A DNA stretch of 64,000 bases from Defluviicoccus sp046348835 (GTDB lineage: Bacteria; Pseudomonadota; Alphaproteobacteria; Rhodospirillales; Defluviicoccaceae), in assembly GCA_046348835.1 (NCBI GenBank), contig JAXMDM010000003.1, forward strand, positions 558,001-622,000, read 5' to 3'. The translations under genes and the position numbers were made by a program. Shown here piece by piece: positions 35,267 through 43,746 of the stretch; within the stretch, counting starts at the first letter, position 1, and every line of letters starts with the position of its first letter. A model generated the notes under the pieces. That model saw only the letters and a list, made by a program, of their open reading frames with translations. It ran no database searches and was not told the DNA's origin.

Positions 35267-36246
35267 GCCGGCGCCTTATCGTCGAGGTGGAGCGCTGGCC
35301 GCTGGCGCGGCCGTTCACCATTTCCCGCGGCAGCAAGACGGCGGCCGAGGTGGTGGTGGCGACGGTGGAGGCGGACGGCGTTGGCGGGCGGGGCGAATGC
35401 GTTCCCTACACCCGCTATGGGGAAACCACGGTGGCGGTCGCCGACCAGCTGCAGGCGCTGGCCCCCGCCGTCGCCGCCGGTCTCGACCGGGATCAACTGG
35501 CGCACCGGTTGCCGCCGGGGGCGGCGCGCAACGCGCTGGACTGTGCCCTGGTGGATCTCGCCTGCCGGCAGCGGGGCGTCCCCGCCTGGCAACTCCTCGG
35601 CTTGGCCGCGCCGCGGCCGACGGTCACCGCCGAGACGATCGTTCTCGCCCGCGCGGCCGAAATGGCCGCCGACGCGGCGCGGCTGGCCGACCGGCCGTGT
35701 CTGAAGCTGAAGGTCGCCGCCGACGGCATCGTCGAGCGGGTGGCGGCGGTGCGGCGGGCGGCCCCCCGGGCCCGCCTCATCGTCGATGCCAACGAGGCGT
35801 GGACCGGCGCGGTGCTGACCGCGGTGCTGCCGGATCTCGCCGAACTCGGGGTCGCGGTGATCGAACAGCCGCTTCCGGCGGGGGCCGACGACGCGCTGTG
35901 CCGGCTGACGTCACCCATTCCCATCTGCGCCGACGAGGCCTGCCATACCCGTGCCGACCTGGACCGGCTTCCGGGCGGCTACACCATGATCAACGTCAAG
36001 CTCGACAAGACCGGTGGTCTCGGCGAGGCCCTCGCCCTGATCGCGGCCGCCCGCCGGCGCCGGCTCGGGGTGATGATCGGCTGCATGGTCGCCACATCAC
36101 TCGCGATGGCGCCGGCGCTGCTGCTGGCCGGACTGGCCGACGTCGTCGACCTGGACGGCCCGCTGTGGCTGGCCGCAGACCGCACGCCGGGGCTGACCTT
36201 CGCGCACGGTGTCATCTATCCCCAACCCACCGGCCTGTGGGGCTAG
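35263..36246 (+). CDS. dgcA: N-acetyl-D-glutamate racemase DgcA (enolase superfamily)
   Basis: A 327-residue enolase-superfamily enzyme of the dipeptide-epimerase branch. It starts at GTG 35263 in a GTGA overlap with dgcN. The active-site signs are the KxK in CLKLKVAADG, the metal ligands in LIVDANEAW, IEQPLP and ICADEAC, and the second catalytic lysine in NVKLDKTGGL. Alone it would be called an L-Ala-D/L-Glu epimerase; the coupling to dgcN favours N-acetyl-D-glutamate as substrate. Confidence 0.85.
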   Translation: MSRRLIVEVERWPLARPFTISRGSKTAAEVVVATVEADGVGGRGECVPYTRYGETTVAVADQLQALAPAVAAGLDRDQLAHRLPPGAARNALDCALVDLACRQRGVPAWQLLGLAAPRPTVTAETIVLARAAEMAADAARLADRPCLKLKVAADGIVERVAAVRRAAPRARLIVDANEAWTGAVLTAVLPDLAELGVAVIEQPLPAGADDALCRLTSPIPICADEACHTRADLDRLPGGYTMINVKLDKTGGLGEALALIAAARRRRLGVMIGCMVATSLAMAPALLLAGLADVVDLDGPLWLAADRTPGLTFAHGVIYPQPTGLWG

Positions 36247-36262
36247 GATGGGGAGTCTCGGA

Positions 36263-37006
36263 TCAGGCGCGGCGCAACAGCGTCACCCGCATCGGCTGAT
36301 CGAACGCCCACCCATGCTCGCCCGGTCGGCCCAGCGCCTCGAACTTGGCGCGGATCTCCTCGTCCCTTTCGTCGAAGCGATCGCGGACGTGCGGGTTGAT
36401 GGCGGTGATCCGATCGCGGAAGGCGGCATAGTTGGCGAGGGTGACCGTATCGACGTGGGTCAGCGACTGCTCGATGATCAGCCCGTACTCTGGCGCCTGG
36501 CGGAGGATCTCCTGCGCCTGGTTACGCACCCGCGTCTCGTCGTGGGCCGGCTTCATGGTCTCGAAGTAGGCGCCTTCCGGCAGCGGCTCGGAGACGTAGA
36601 GGATGCCCCCCGACTTCAGGACGCGGGCCGCCTCGCGCAGCGCCTGCGGCAAGCTGTCCCGGTCGACGTGATGGAGGCTGTTGAAGAAGATGACGATATC
36701 GACCGAGCGGCTGCGGATGGGCAAATCCTCGGCGATGCCCGGCATGTAGCGTTCATCGCCGATGGTCGCAATCGCCCGGGCTTCCTGCAGGTGGCGGGGG
36801 CTCACCTCGATCCCGGTCACGTGCGCTCCGAGGCGCGTCAGGTGTCGCGTCAGCCAACCGTCCCCACAACCGACGTCGATGACGACCGCGTCCTTCAACG
36901 GCAGCAGTTCGTCCATCACCTCGGCGCTGGTTCGCCTGTTCATCTCGTGCCTCTCGTCGACCCACTGGTTGTTGGGTGCCCGCTCGCTTATGAATGCGTC
37001 TGGCAT
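36263..37006 (-). CDS. Class I SAM-dependent methyltransferase
   Basis: A 247-residue methyltransferase. Motif I is VVIDVGCGDGWLTRHL, motif II acid follows in THVTGIEVSP, and motif IV is SVDIVIFFNSLHHV, then LKSGGILYVSEPLP. It fits the Methyltransf_11/UbiE-like fold. Substrate unknown. Start ATG 37006; the upstream in-frame ATG at 37063 overlaps the divergent acyl-CoA dehydrogenase start. It converges on dgcA with 16 bp between the stops. Confidence 0.85.
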   Translation of the reverse strand: MPDAFISERAPNNQWVDERHEMNRRTSAEVMDELLPLKDAVVIDVGCGDGWLTRHLTRLGAHVTGIEVSPRHLQEARAIATIGDERYMPGIAEDLPIRSRSVDIVIFFNSLHHVDRDSLPQALREAARVLKSGGILYVSEPLPEGAYFETMKPAHDETRVRNQAQEILRQAPEYGLIIEQSLTHVDTVTLANYAAFRDRITAINPHVRDRFDERDEEIRAKFEALGRPGEHGWAFDQPMRVTLLRRA

Positions 37007-37050
37007 GGTTCGTTTCCTACCCGGAGTTTCCCTTGTAGCGAATATTAGGC

Positions 37051-38202
37051 ATGACGGAAACATTTGAAGATATTCGCGCTTCGGTTCAAGCCCTGTGCGC
37101 CGCCTACCCCGGCGAGTACTGGCGGCAAATCGACGCCGCCCGTGCCTACCCGGACGCGTTCGTCAACGATCTGACCCACGCGGGCTACCTCGCCGCCCTC
37201 ATCCCTGAAGAATATGGCGGGAGCGGTCTCGGTCTGCCAGCCGCCGCCGCCATTCTGGAGGAAATCCAGCGCAGCGGATGTAACGGCGGCGCTTGCCATG
37301 CGCAGATGTATACGATGGGAACGGTGCTGCGCCACGGGTCGGCGCGGCAAAAGGCCGACCTGTTGCCGCGGATCGCCGCCGGAACATTGCGGTTGCAGGC
37401 CTTCGGCGTCACCGAGCCCACCAGCGGCACCGATACCAGCCGCATCCGCACCACCGCCACCCGCGACGGCGATTTCTACCGTATCCATGGCCAAAAGGTC
37501 TGGACCTCCCGCGCCGCGCATTCGGACCTGATGCTGCTGCTCGCCCGGACGACGCCGCGCAGCGAGGTGACACGACCCCACGACGGCATGTCGGTATTCA
37601 TCGTCGACCTGCACGAGGCGAAGCGGGCGGGGCTGACCATCCGACCGATCGCGGCGATGATCAACCATCACGCCACCGAGGTGTTCTTCGATGGGGTGCC
37701 GGTCCCCGCCGCCAACCTGATCGGCGAGGAGGGGCGGGGCTTTCGCTACATTCTCGACGGGATGAACGCCGAGCGCATCCTGATCGCTGCCGAATGTATC
37801 GGCGACGCCCGCTGGTTCATCGACAAGGCCGCCGCCTATGCCCGGGAGCGGGTGGTGTTCGACCGCCCCATCGGTCAGAACCAGGGGATCCAGTTCCCCA
37901 TCGCCCGCGCCTACGCGGCGACCGAGGCGGCGGCGCTGATGGTGGGGAAGGCGGCGGCGCTGTTCGAGGCGGGGGAGCCGTGCGGCGCCGAGGCCAACAT
38001 GGCGAAGCTGCTGGCCGCCGATGCGTCTTGGGCCGCTGCCGACATGTGCCTGCAGACGCACGGCGGGTTCGGCTTCGCCTGCGAGTACGACGTGGAGCGC
38101 AAGTTTCGCGAGACCCGCCTCTACCAGGTCGCCCCCATTTCCACCAACCTGATCCTGTCCTACCTGGCCGAGCATGTCCTCGACCTGCCCCGCTCCTTCT
38201 GA
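37051..38202 (+). CDS. Acyl-CoA dehydrogenase family protein lacking the EGT catalytic motif
   Basis: A 383-residue flavoenzyme. The FAD/substrate segments are FGVTEPTSGTDTSRI and HGQKVWTSRAAHSD. The C-terminal region reads FRETRLYQVAPISTNLI, where medium-chain enzymes have YQIYEGT; the usual catalytic glutamate is missing at that position, as in a subgroup often found beside CaiB/BaiF CoA transferases. The catalytic base may lie elsewhere. The gene precedes a YdcF protein (29-bp overlap) and then a CoA transferase, possibly one catabolic operon. Confidence 0.88.
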   Translation: MTETFEDIRASVQALCAAYPGEYWRQIDAARAYPDAFVNDLTHAGYLAALIPEEYGGSGLGLPAAAAILEEIQRSGCNGGACHAQMYTMGTVLRHGSARQKADLLPRIAAGTLRLQAFGVTEPTSGTDTSRIRTTATRDGDFYRIHGQKVWTSRAAHSDLMLLLARTTPRSEVTRPHDGMSVFIVDLHEAKRAGLTIRPIAAMINHHATEVFFDGVPVPAANLIGEEGRGFRYILDGMNAERILIAAECIGDARWFIDKAAAYARERVVFDRPIGQNQGIQFPIARAYAATEAAALMVGKAAALFEAGEPCGAEANMAKLLAADASWAAADMCLQTHGGFGFACEYDVERKFRETRLYQVAPISTNLILSYLAEHVLDLPRSF

Positions 38203-38740
38203 CCCGACAGACCCGGAGCCGCCCGACGCGGTCATCGTGCTCGGCGCCGCCGTCGTCGCCCCGGGCGTGCCCGGCCCGGCCCTCGTCCGTCGGGTCGAAT
38301 GGGGAGTGGGCGTCTTCCGGGCGCGCTGCGCCGGCCATCTCGTCCTTTCCGGCGGCAGCATCGGCCCGCCGCCGCCGGAAGCGCATCTGATGCGGCAGAT
38401 CGCGCTGGACCTGGGGGTCGACGAGGACCGCATTGTCGTCGAGGACACGTCGCGCAACACCTTCGAGAACGCCGTCTACACCGGCGCCTTCATCCGCCGC
38501 CGCGGCTGGCGTCGGGTCGTCGTCGTCACCGACGCCTATCACCTGCGCCGCGCCCTCTACATCTTCCGCCGGCTGGGGCTGGCGGTGGAGGGGGCGGGGG
38601 TCCCGCGAACGCCGGCCGTATCGCGGCTGCGGTGGCTGCGGCTGGTCGTCGAGGAATGGCTCCGCCATGCGCGTGCGGCGCAACTGTTCTGGGTCGGCGC
38701 CCACAAGCGGCTCGTCGCGCGGGTCTGGGAACAGGGCTGA
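38174..38740 (+). CDS. YdcF family (DUF218) protein
   Basis: A 188-residue DUF218 protein with DAVIVLGAAV, LVLSGGSIGPPP, VEDTSRNTFENAVYTG and VVTDAYHLRRAL, the conserved blocks of the family. It lacks the N-terminal transmembrane helices of the ElyC/SanA forms, so it may be cytosolic. The start at 38174 overlaps the acyl-CoA dehydrogenase gene by 29 bp. The function of such soluble members is unknown. Confidence 0.85.
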   Translation: MSSTCPAPSDPTDPEPPDAVIVLGAAVVAPGVPGPALVRRVEWGVGVFRARCAGHLVLSGGSIGPPPPEAHLMRQIALDLGVDEDRIVVEDTSRNTFENAVYTGAFIRRRGWRRVVVVTDAYHLRRALYIFRRLGLAVEGAGVPRTPAVSRLRWLRLVVEEWLRHARAAQLFWVGAHKRLVARVWEQG

Positions 38741-38796
38741 GGGGATGGGGATGGAGGAAGGATGCGCAACCGCGGCTCCTGTGCCATAAGCGGCGG

Positions 38797-40011
38797 ATGA
38801 CCGCCGCGCAGTCATCGTCCCTGCCGCTTGCCGGTCTCCGCGTCCTCGATGCGGCGACCTTCATCGCCGCGCCCTATTGCGCCTCGATCCTGAGCGAGTT
38901 CGGCGCCGAGGTGATCAAGGTCGAACAGCCGCAGACGGGCGATCCCTTCCGCCGCTTCGGTACCGCCACCGGGCGGGCGGACTCGACCCTTTGCTGGCTG
39001 TCGGAGGCGCGCAACCGGGGTTCGATTACCTTGAACCTGCGCCGCCCGGAGGGGGCTTCGCTGTTCAAGCGGCTGATCGCCGACACCGACGTCCTGTGCG
39101 AGAATTTTCGGCCGGGGACGCTGGAGAGCTGGGGGCTCGGCTGGGATGTGCTGCGCGCCGTCAATCCCGGCCTGATCCTGCTGCGCGTTTCCGGCTACGG
39201 CCAGACCGGTCCCTATCGTGACCGCCCCGGGTTCGCCCGCATCGCCCACGCCGTCGGCGGCCTGTCCGCCCTCGCCGGGATGCCGGACGGGGTCCCGGTC
39301 ACGCCCGGCTCGACCTCGCTCGGCGACTATCTGGCCGGCCTCTATGGCGCCGTCGGCGTGCTCGTCGCGTTGATCGGCCGCCGCCGCGGCGCGGGGGGCG
39401 GCCAAGTCATCGACATCGGCCTCTACGAGGCGGTGTTCCGTGTCCTCGACGAGCTGGCACCGGCCTACGTGCATGCCGGCATCGTCCGCGAGCGGGAGGG
39501 GGCCGGGACCCGGAATGCCTGCCCGCACGGCCACTTTCCCACCCGCGACGGGAAATGGGTGGCGATCGCCTGCACCACCGACAAGATGTTTCATCGGCTG
39601 GCGGCGGCCATGTCCCGGCCGGAACTGGCCGATGCCTTCGGCCTGCAGGCGAAGCGGCTGGCGGCGCGGGAAACCGTCGATCGCCTGGTGGCGGCGTGGA
39701 CCGGCTCGCTCGATCGGGACGAGCTGATGCGCCGCTGCCTCGACGCCGAGGTGCCCATCGGTCCGTTGAACACCATCGCCGACATCATCGACGACCCGCA
39801 ATTCGCCGCCCGGCAGAATCTGATCGAGATCGACGATCCCGAACTCGGTCCCATCACCGTCCCCAACGTCCTCCCCCGCCTTTCGGAGACGCCGGGAAGG
39901 ATCGCCAACCTGGGTCCCGCCCTCGGCAATGCCAACGACGCGATCTACGGCGACCGCCTCGGCCTTTCCGTCGAAGAGCGAGACCGCCTGCGCACCCAGG
40001 GCATCATCTAA
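38797..40011 (+). CDS. CaiB/BaiF family CoA transferase
   Basis: A 404-residue type III CoA transferase. The N-terminal PLAGLRVLDAATFIAAPYCA and the block FGAEVIKVEQPQTGDPFRR are diagnostic. The catalytic Asp is in TSLGDYLAGLYGAVGVL. It moves CoA between carboxylic acids, probably for the substrate of the upstream acyl-CoA dehydrogenase. Start ATG 38797; it converges on glucokinase with a 4-bp overlap. Confidence 0.9.
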   Translation: MTAAQSSSLPLAGLRVLDAATFIAAPYCASILSEFGAEVIKVEQPQTGDPFRRFGTATGRADSTLCWLSEARNRGSITLNLRRPEGASLFKRLIADTDVLCENFRPGTLESWGLGWDVLRAVNPGLILLRVSGYGQTGPYRDRPGFARIAHAVGGLSALAGMPDGVPVTPGSTSLGDYLAGLYGAVGVLVALIGRRRGAGGGQVIDIGLYEAVFRVLDELAPAYVHAGIVREREGAGTRNACPHGHFPTRDGKWVAIACTTDKMFHRLAAAMSRPELADAFGLQAKRLAARETVDRLVAAWTGSLDRDELMRRCLDAEVPIGPLNTIADIIDDPQFAARQNLIEIDDPELGPITVPNVLPRLSETPGRIANLGPALGNANDAIYGDRLGLSVEERDRLRTQGII

Positions 40012-41006
40012 TCCGCGCCGTCGCTCCCCTTGTGGGGCACCGCGGCGCGGCCGCCGATGAGGGTGGCGAGGCCGACGAACGCCGGCAGCGGCTCGACCAC
40101 AATCCAAGTGGGGATTGTCTGCAGGTAGCCGCCGAAGCGGCCCTTGTCCTCGAAGCGTCGGCGAAAGCCGGAGTTGACGAAGGTGTCGCCCAGCTGGGGA
40201 ACGATGCCGCCGGCGACGTAGATGCCGCCGCGGGCGTTCAGCGTCAGCGCCAGGTCGGCGGCGACGGTGCCGAGCATTTCGCAGAACATGGCAACGGTCT
40301 CGACCGCGATGGGGCAGGCGCCGGCCACCGCCCGCCGGGTCAGTTCGGGCGGGGTCAGGTCCGGATCGACCGGCCTCCCCTCGATGGCGGCGATCGCCCG
40401 GTAGAGGTTGAGCAGCCCCGGCCCCGAGATCACCCGCTCCGACGAGACGTGATCGTCCTTGCCGGCCTCGCGGCGGTGACGGCGCACCATGGCGAGGACG
40501 TCGGCCTCACGGTCGTCGAACGCCGGGGCGGTGACGTGACCGCCCTCGCTCGTCAGCGGTGTCCAGCCGAGCCCGGTCGGGATCATCGCCGAGACGCCCA
40601 GTCCGGTGCCCGGACCCAGCACACCCATCGCCGCGTGCGGTTGGGCGTCGCCGTTGCCGATCTTGACCACGTCGTCGCCGAACAAGTGAGGAAGGCTGAG
40701 GGCGATGGCGACGAAGTCGTTGATCACCTCGAGGCTTTCGAGGCCGAGGCGTCGGCGCGTTTCCTCGATCGAGAACGACCAGACGTGATTGGTCATTTTG
40801 ACCTCGTCCCCGGATACCGGCGAGGCGACGGCGATGGCGGCGGCTTTCGGCCGTTCGCCGACCTCGGCCAGGTAGTGCACGCAAGCATCGCCGAGGGTAG
40901 GAAAGTCACGGCAGACGAGGCGGACGACGTTGCGCGTGTGGCCGTCCTCGCCGACCAGCCCGAAGCGGGCGTTGGTGCCGCCGATATCTGCGATCAGTCC
41001 GCTCAT
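40008..41006 (-). CDS. glk: Glucokinase
   Basis: A 332-residue ROK-unrelated bacterial glucokinase (Glk family). The ATP site is LIADIGGTNARFGLV, the sugar site includes TNHVWSFS and EVINDFVAIALSLP, and GVLGPGTGLGVSAMIP follows. It phosphorylates glucose to glucose-6-phosphate in the cytosol. It is convergent with the CoA transferase and is probably monocistronic. Confidence 0.92.
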   Translation of the reverse strand: MSGLIADIGGTNARFGLVGEDGHTRNVVRLVCRDFPTLGDACVHYLAEVGERPKAAAIAVASPVSGDEVKMTNHVWSFSIEETRRRLGLESLEVINDFVAIALSLPHLFGDDVVKIGNGDAQPHAAMGVLGPGTGLGVSAMIPTGLGWTPLTSEGGHVTAPAFDDREADVLAMVRRHRREAGKDDHVSSERVISGPGLLNLYRAIAAIEGRPVDPDLTPPELTRRAVAGACPIAVETVAMFCEMLGTVAADLALTLNARGGIYVAGGIVPQLGDTFVNSGFRRRFEDKGRFGGYLQTIPTWIVVEPLPAFVGLATLIGGRAAVPHKGSDGAD

Positions 41007-41355
41007 CTCGCTCGTAACCCCTCATCCCGAATTGAGTACGCCGGCCCTGCGGGTGCCTGCGGGCAGCGCTGACGGGCTTCGGCTCCACCGTCCTCTGGTC
41101 CGCTCCAGGGATGCCCAAGAGGTGGGAGCATCTGCCAATGTTTTGTGCACCGCACCCTCGACCACGGCCGCTGCCGTGCCCGCATTCCCGCTATGATGGT
41201 ATTGGTCCGCACCGGGAGGGACCAGCCCGACCGCGGTATCCTCCGAGCAGCATCCGTGTTGCACATTTACCGCATATATCACAGCAAGTTGAACGGCATA
41301 TCGAGGTTATTCCAGCAATCAAGACGCACTGCCCGCTGATCAGGCGATTTTGCGA
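41007..41355. other. Gene-free region upstream of the predicted sRNA
   Basis: No frame in these 350 bp has protein-like composition. It separates the glucokinase start from the sRNA promoter and probably contains the minus-strand glk promoter. Confidence 0.5.
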
Positions 41356-41384
41356 TTGCAATTAAAAGTCCGAGCCTCTATCTT
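41356..41384 (+). promoter_or_regulatory. Predicted sigma70-type promoter of the sRNA
   Basis: TTGCAA at 41356-41361 and TATCTT at 41379-41384 are separated by exactly 17 bases, an excellent match for a housekeeping promoter in this GC-rich context. Transcription would start near 41391. Confidence 0.6.
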
Positions 41385-41390
41385 ATCCTT

Positions 41391-41483
41391 TGTGCGGTGC
41401 AGCACGGTTTCGACCGGGTTGCCCCGTGCTTCTTGGACGTTTCCTCCCAAAACTCGGGCCGTCAAAAGCGGCCCTTTTTTTTT
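41391..41483 (+). ncRNA. Predicted small RNA with anti-Shine-Dalgarno motif
   Basis: About 93 nt. The first hairpin has arms GCACGG and CCGTGC. It is followed by a single-stranded stretch containing TTTCCTCCC and then a GGGCCG/CGGCCC terminator with nine T. No plus-strand gene lies upstream to need this terminator, and no ORF fits. The layout resembles the alphaproteobacterial sRNAs with an exposed UUUCCUCCC motif (mmgR/alpha-r8 type, Rfam suhB as I recall it), which bind ribosome-binding sites of target mRNAs. Family membership is unproven. Confidence 0.6.
41456..41483 (+). terminator. Rho-independent terminator of the predicted sRNA
   Basis: 6-bp GC stem GGGCCG / CGGCCC with a 7-base loop, followed by nine T. 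This is the clearest intrinsic terminator in the window. Confidence 0.85.
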
Positions 41484-41559
41484 CGCCGATGCCGCAGCGC
41501 GATAAATCGGTCGTGGAAGGGCGCCGCAGCCAGGGCCGGCCACGGCATACCCGAGAAGC

Positions 41560-42159
41560 CTAGTCGGGCGCCGTCGTTACCGAAGCGCTCCCGGTTGCAG
41601 CCGGAGCGGTGGTCGGCAGCGCCTTCTGCATGAAGACCACGTCCAGCCAGCGCCCGAACTTGTAGCCGGCACTGGACAGCCGGCCGGCCTCGACAAAACC
41701 GAAACCGGCGTGCAGGGAAATGGACGACGCGTTGGAGGCGTCGCCGATGACGGCAATCAACTGCCGATAGCCGAGCCGGCTGCAGCAGTGGATCAGATCG
41801 CCCAGCAGCAGCCGGCCGACGCCGTTGCCGATCGCCTCCGGATGAACGTAGATGGAGTCCTCAAGCGTATAGCGATAGGCGCTGCGCGGGCGGAAGGGAC
41901 CCGCGTAGGCGAAGCCGAGCACGATGCCGTCCCTGTCCGCCACCAGGTACGGAAGGCCCTGGGCGGCAAGCCTGGCGCGTCGCGCCGTCATCTCGGTGAT
42001 GTCGGGCGGCACCTCTTCGAATGAACCGGTCCCGTTCAGCACGTGATGGGCGTAGATCGCCTGGACCTGGACGAGATCGGCCGTATCCGCCGCCCGCACC
42101 CGCGGCCGCCCCCCGGGGAACGCGGTTTCCCCCTTGATGGAAAGGGACGCCCTGGTCAT
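41560..42159 (-). CDS. GNAT family N-acetyltransferase (phosphinothricin/methionine-sulfone type)
   Basis: A 199-residue acetyltransferase. The N-terminal DTADLVQVQAIYAHHVLNGT and the pattern SFEEVPPD are typical of the PAT/MnaT group. The acetyl-CoA site is EAIGNGVGRLLLGDLI, and NASSISLHAGFGFVEAGRL follows. These enzymes acetylate methionine sulfone/sulfoximine or phosphinothricin-like amino groups. The start codon overlaps the N-formylglutamate amidohydrolase stop by 4 bp (ATGA). A low-complexity Ala/Thr tail ends the protein. Confidence 0.88.
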   Translation of the reverse strand: MTRASLSIKGETAFPGGRPRVRAADTADLVQVQAIYAHHVLNGTGSFEEVPPDITEMTARRARLAAQGLPYLVADRDGIVLGFAYAGPFRPRSAYRYTLEDSIYVHPEAIGNGVGRLLLGDLIHCCSRLGYRQLIAVIGDASNASSISLHAGFGFVEAGRLSSAGYKFGRWLDVVFMQKALPTTAPAATGSASVTTAPD

Positions 42160-43064
42160 CGGGCATCGATCATCCGCGGCGCCGCGTCCGCCAACGCCGC
42201 GATCAGCAGGGTCAGGTCGGTGACCATCGTCGACATCGTCGCCGACGGCTCGATGCGCCCCTCGTCCATGTAGAGGCTGCGGTTGACCTCGATCTGCAAC
42301 GCGTGCCCCCGCTCGTTGGGGCGGCCGTAGTGGCGGGTGGTGAAGCCGCCGGCATAAGGCACGTTGCGGTGAACGGAATGACCGCGCGCCTGCAGGGTTC
42401 GTTCGGCGAGATCAACCACCGCCGTCGCGCAGGTGGTGCCGAAGCAGTCGCCGAGGACGAAGTCGAGGCGGCGGCGGCCGGGATCGGCGTCCATGGGCCC
42501 GCCTACCGACGGCATCGAATGGCAATCGATCAACAGATAGCAGCCGAACCGATCGAGCGTTTCCGCCAGCAGGTCCTTCAGCGCCGCATGGTAAGGGAAA
42601 TAGTGATTCTCGATCCGTCGCCGCGCTTCCTCGAACGAAAGCCGGCGGGCATAGATATCCTCTCCCGTCGCCACCACCCGCGCCACGGTGCCGAGGCCGG
42701 CGGCAACCCGCGGCGAGTCCCGATTGACGAAGTCCGGCAGCGGCGTATCGAACATGGCGGGATCGAGTTCGTAGGGCTCCCGGTTGGGATCGACGAATAC
42801 CCGGGGAAAGCGGGCCTTCAGCAGCGGCGCCCCGTAGTCCGTCGCCGCCTGGACCAAGCGATCGACGAAGGCATCCTCGGACCGGCGCAGCACGTTGAGG
42901 GGCAACCGGGAGGAGCGAACGAACTCGGGCGGATAGGTATCGCCCGAATGCGGCGAGGCGAACACCAAGGGAACCGTCTGAACGGCCGGACGGACGATGG
43001 AGAAGACCGGCTCTCCCGAGAGATCCGAGGGGCCTGCGAGGGACACGTCGACGTCTGCACCCAC
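42156..43064 (-). CDS. N-formylglutamate amidohydrolase family protein
   Basis: A 302-residue FGase-family hydrolase. The conserved blocks are LVFASPHSGDTYP, RVFVDPNREPYELDP, LIDCHSMPSVGG (metal ligands) and GGFTTRHYGRPNERGHALQIE. The reaction would be N-formyl-L-glutamate to formate plus glutamate, the last step of one histidine route, but no other hut genes are near and the family also includes unrelated amidases. It is co-transcribed with the GNAT gene. Confidence 0.88.
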   Translation of the reverse strand: MGADVDVSLAGPSDLSGEPVFSIVRPAVQTVPLVFASPHSGDTYPPEFVRSSRLPLNVLRRSEDAFVDRLVQAATDYGAPLLKARFPRVFVDPNREPYELDPAMFDTPLPDFVNRDSPRVAAGLGTVARVVATGEDIYARRLSFEEARRRIENHYFPYHAALKDLLAETLDRFGCYLLIDCHSMPSVGGPMDADPGRRRLDFVLGDCFGTTCATAVVDLAERTLQARGHSVHRNVPYAGGFTTRHYGRPNERGHALQIEVNRSLYMDEGRIEPSATMSTMVTDLTLLIAALADAAPRMIDAR

Positions 43065-43378
43065 ACTTTGCTCCTCGTCCGGGACAGGGGCCCGACGGGA
43101 GCCGCCCCCACGGCAGCCGCAAGGGGGGCCGGCCGGCGAAAGACCCCTGGTTACCGCGGCCGCTCCTGCGAGGCAACCGCAAATGCCGGGCTGGGGCCGC
43201 TTGCAGGGCGACCCGGCGCCGCCGCGGCCGATTTTTCGTCGCCGCCGCTTTGCCGCCTCGTTCAGCCGGTGCTTGCCAACCGCGCGCGTTTTGCCTAACC
43301 ATACCGCGACCCGGACGACACCCCCGTCCGGCAGGCCGAGCCGCCCCGGTGCGGCGGGTCACAGTAACTGCGGCGATC
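43065..43378. other. Gene-free region before tRNA-Val
   Basis: About 314 bp between the divergent amidohydrolase gene and the tRNA. Very GC-rich. I see no gene, terminator or clear promoter. Confidence 0.4.
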
Positions 43379-43453
43379 GGGCGCGTAGCTCAGTGGGAGA
43401 GCACTACGTTGACATCGTAGGGGTCGCTGGTTCAATCCCAGCCGCGCCCACCA
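43379..43453 (+). tRNA. tRNA-Val (anticodon GAC)
   Basis: A full cloverleaf of 75 nt. Acceptor GGGCGCG pairs with CGCGCCC; D stem GCTC/GAGC; anticodon stem CTACG/CGTAG with loop TTGACAT, giving GAC; T stem GCTGG/CCAGC with loop TTCAATC. The CCA end is encoded. Confidence 0.95.
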
Positions 43454-43746
43454 CCGGTTCCGCCGTGTGACTTTCCACATACCGGCTTCTGGGCATTTGT
43501 GGAATGCTGGCGGCGATGCCAAGCGCGCGCCGCGACGCGTTTGGCTGTGACGTCGCAGCAAGCGGCGACCGGCAAACAATAGCCTCAGGGCCTCAGGGCT
43601 GCCCGGAATATAAATGACGGAAGTTTGCGCCCCCAATGGAATACTGAATCTGGGCTAATAGTGCCCGCAGTCCATCCATTGCCGTTCTTCTTGACCGCGA
43701 TGCGATTCTATCCGTACGACCATGACGGAAAAGGTAGTTAAAAAAT

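Noticed and set aside
41397..41633. 78-codon frame overlapping the sRNA
   Set aside because: It would run through the terminator and its T-run; composition is not protein-like.
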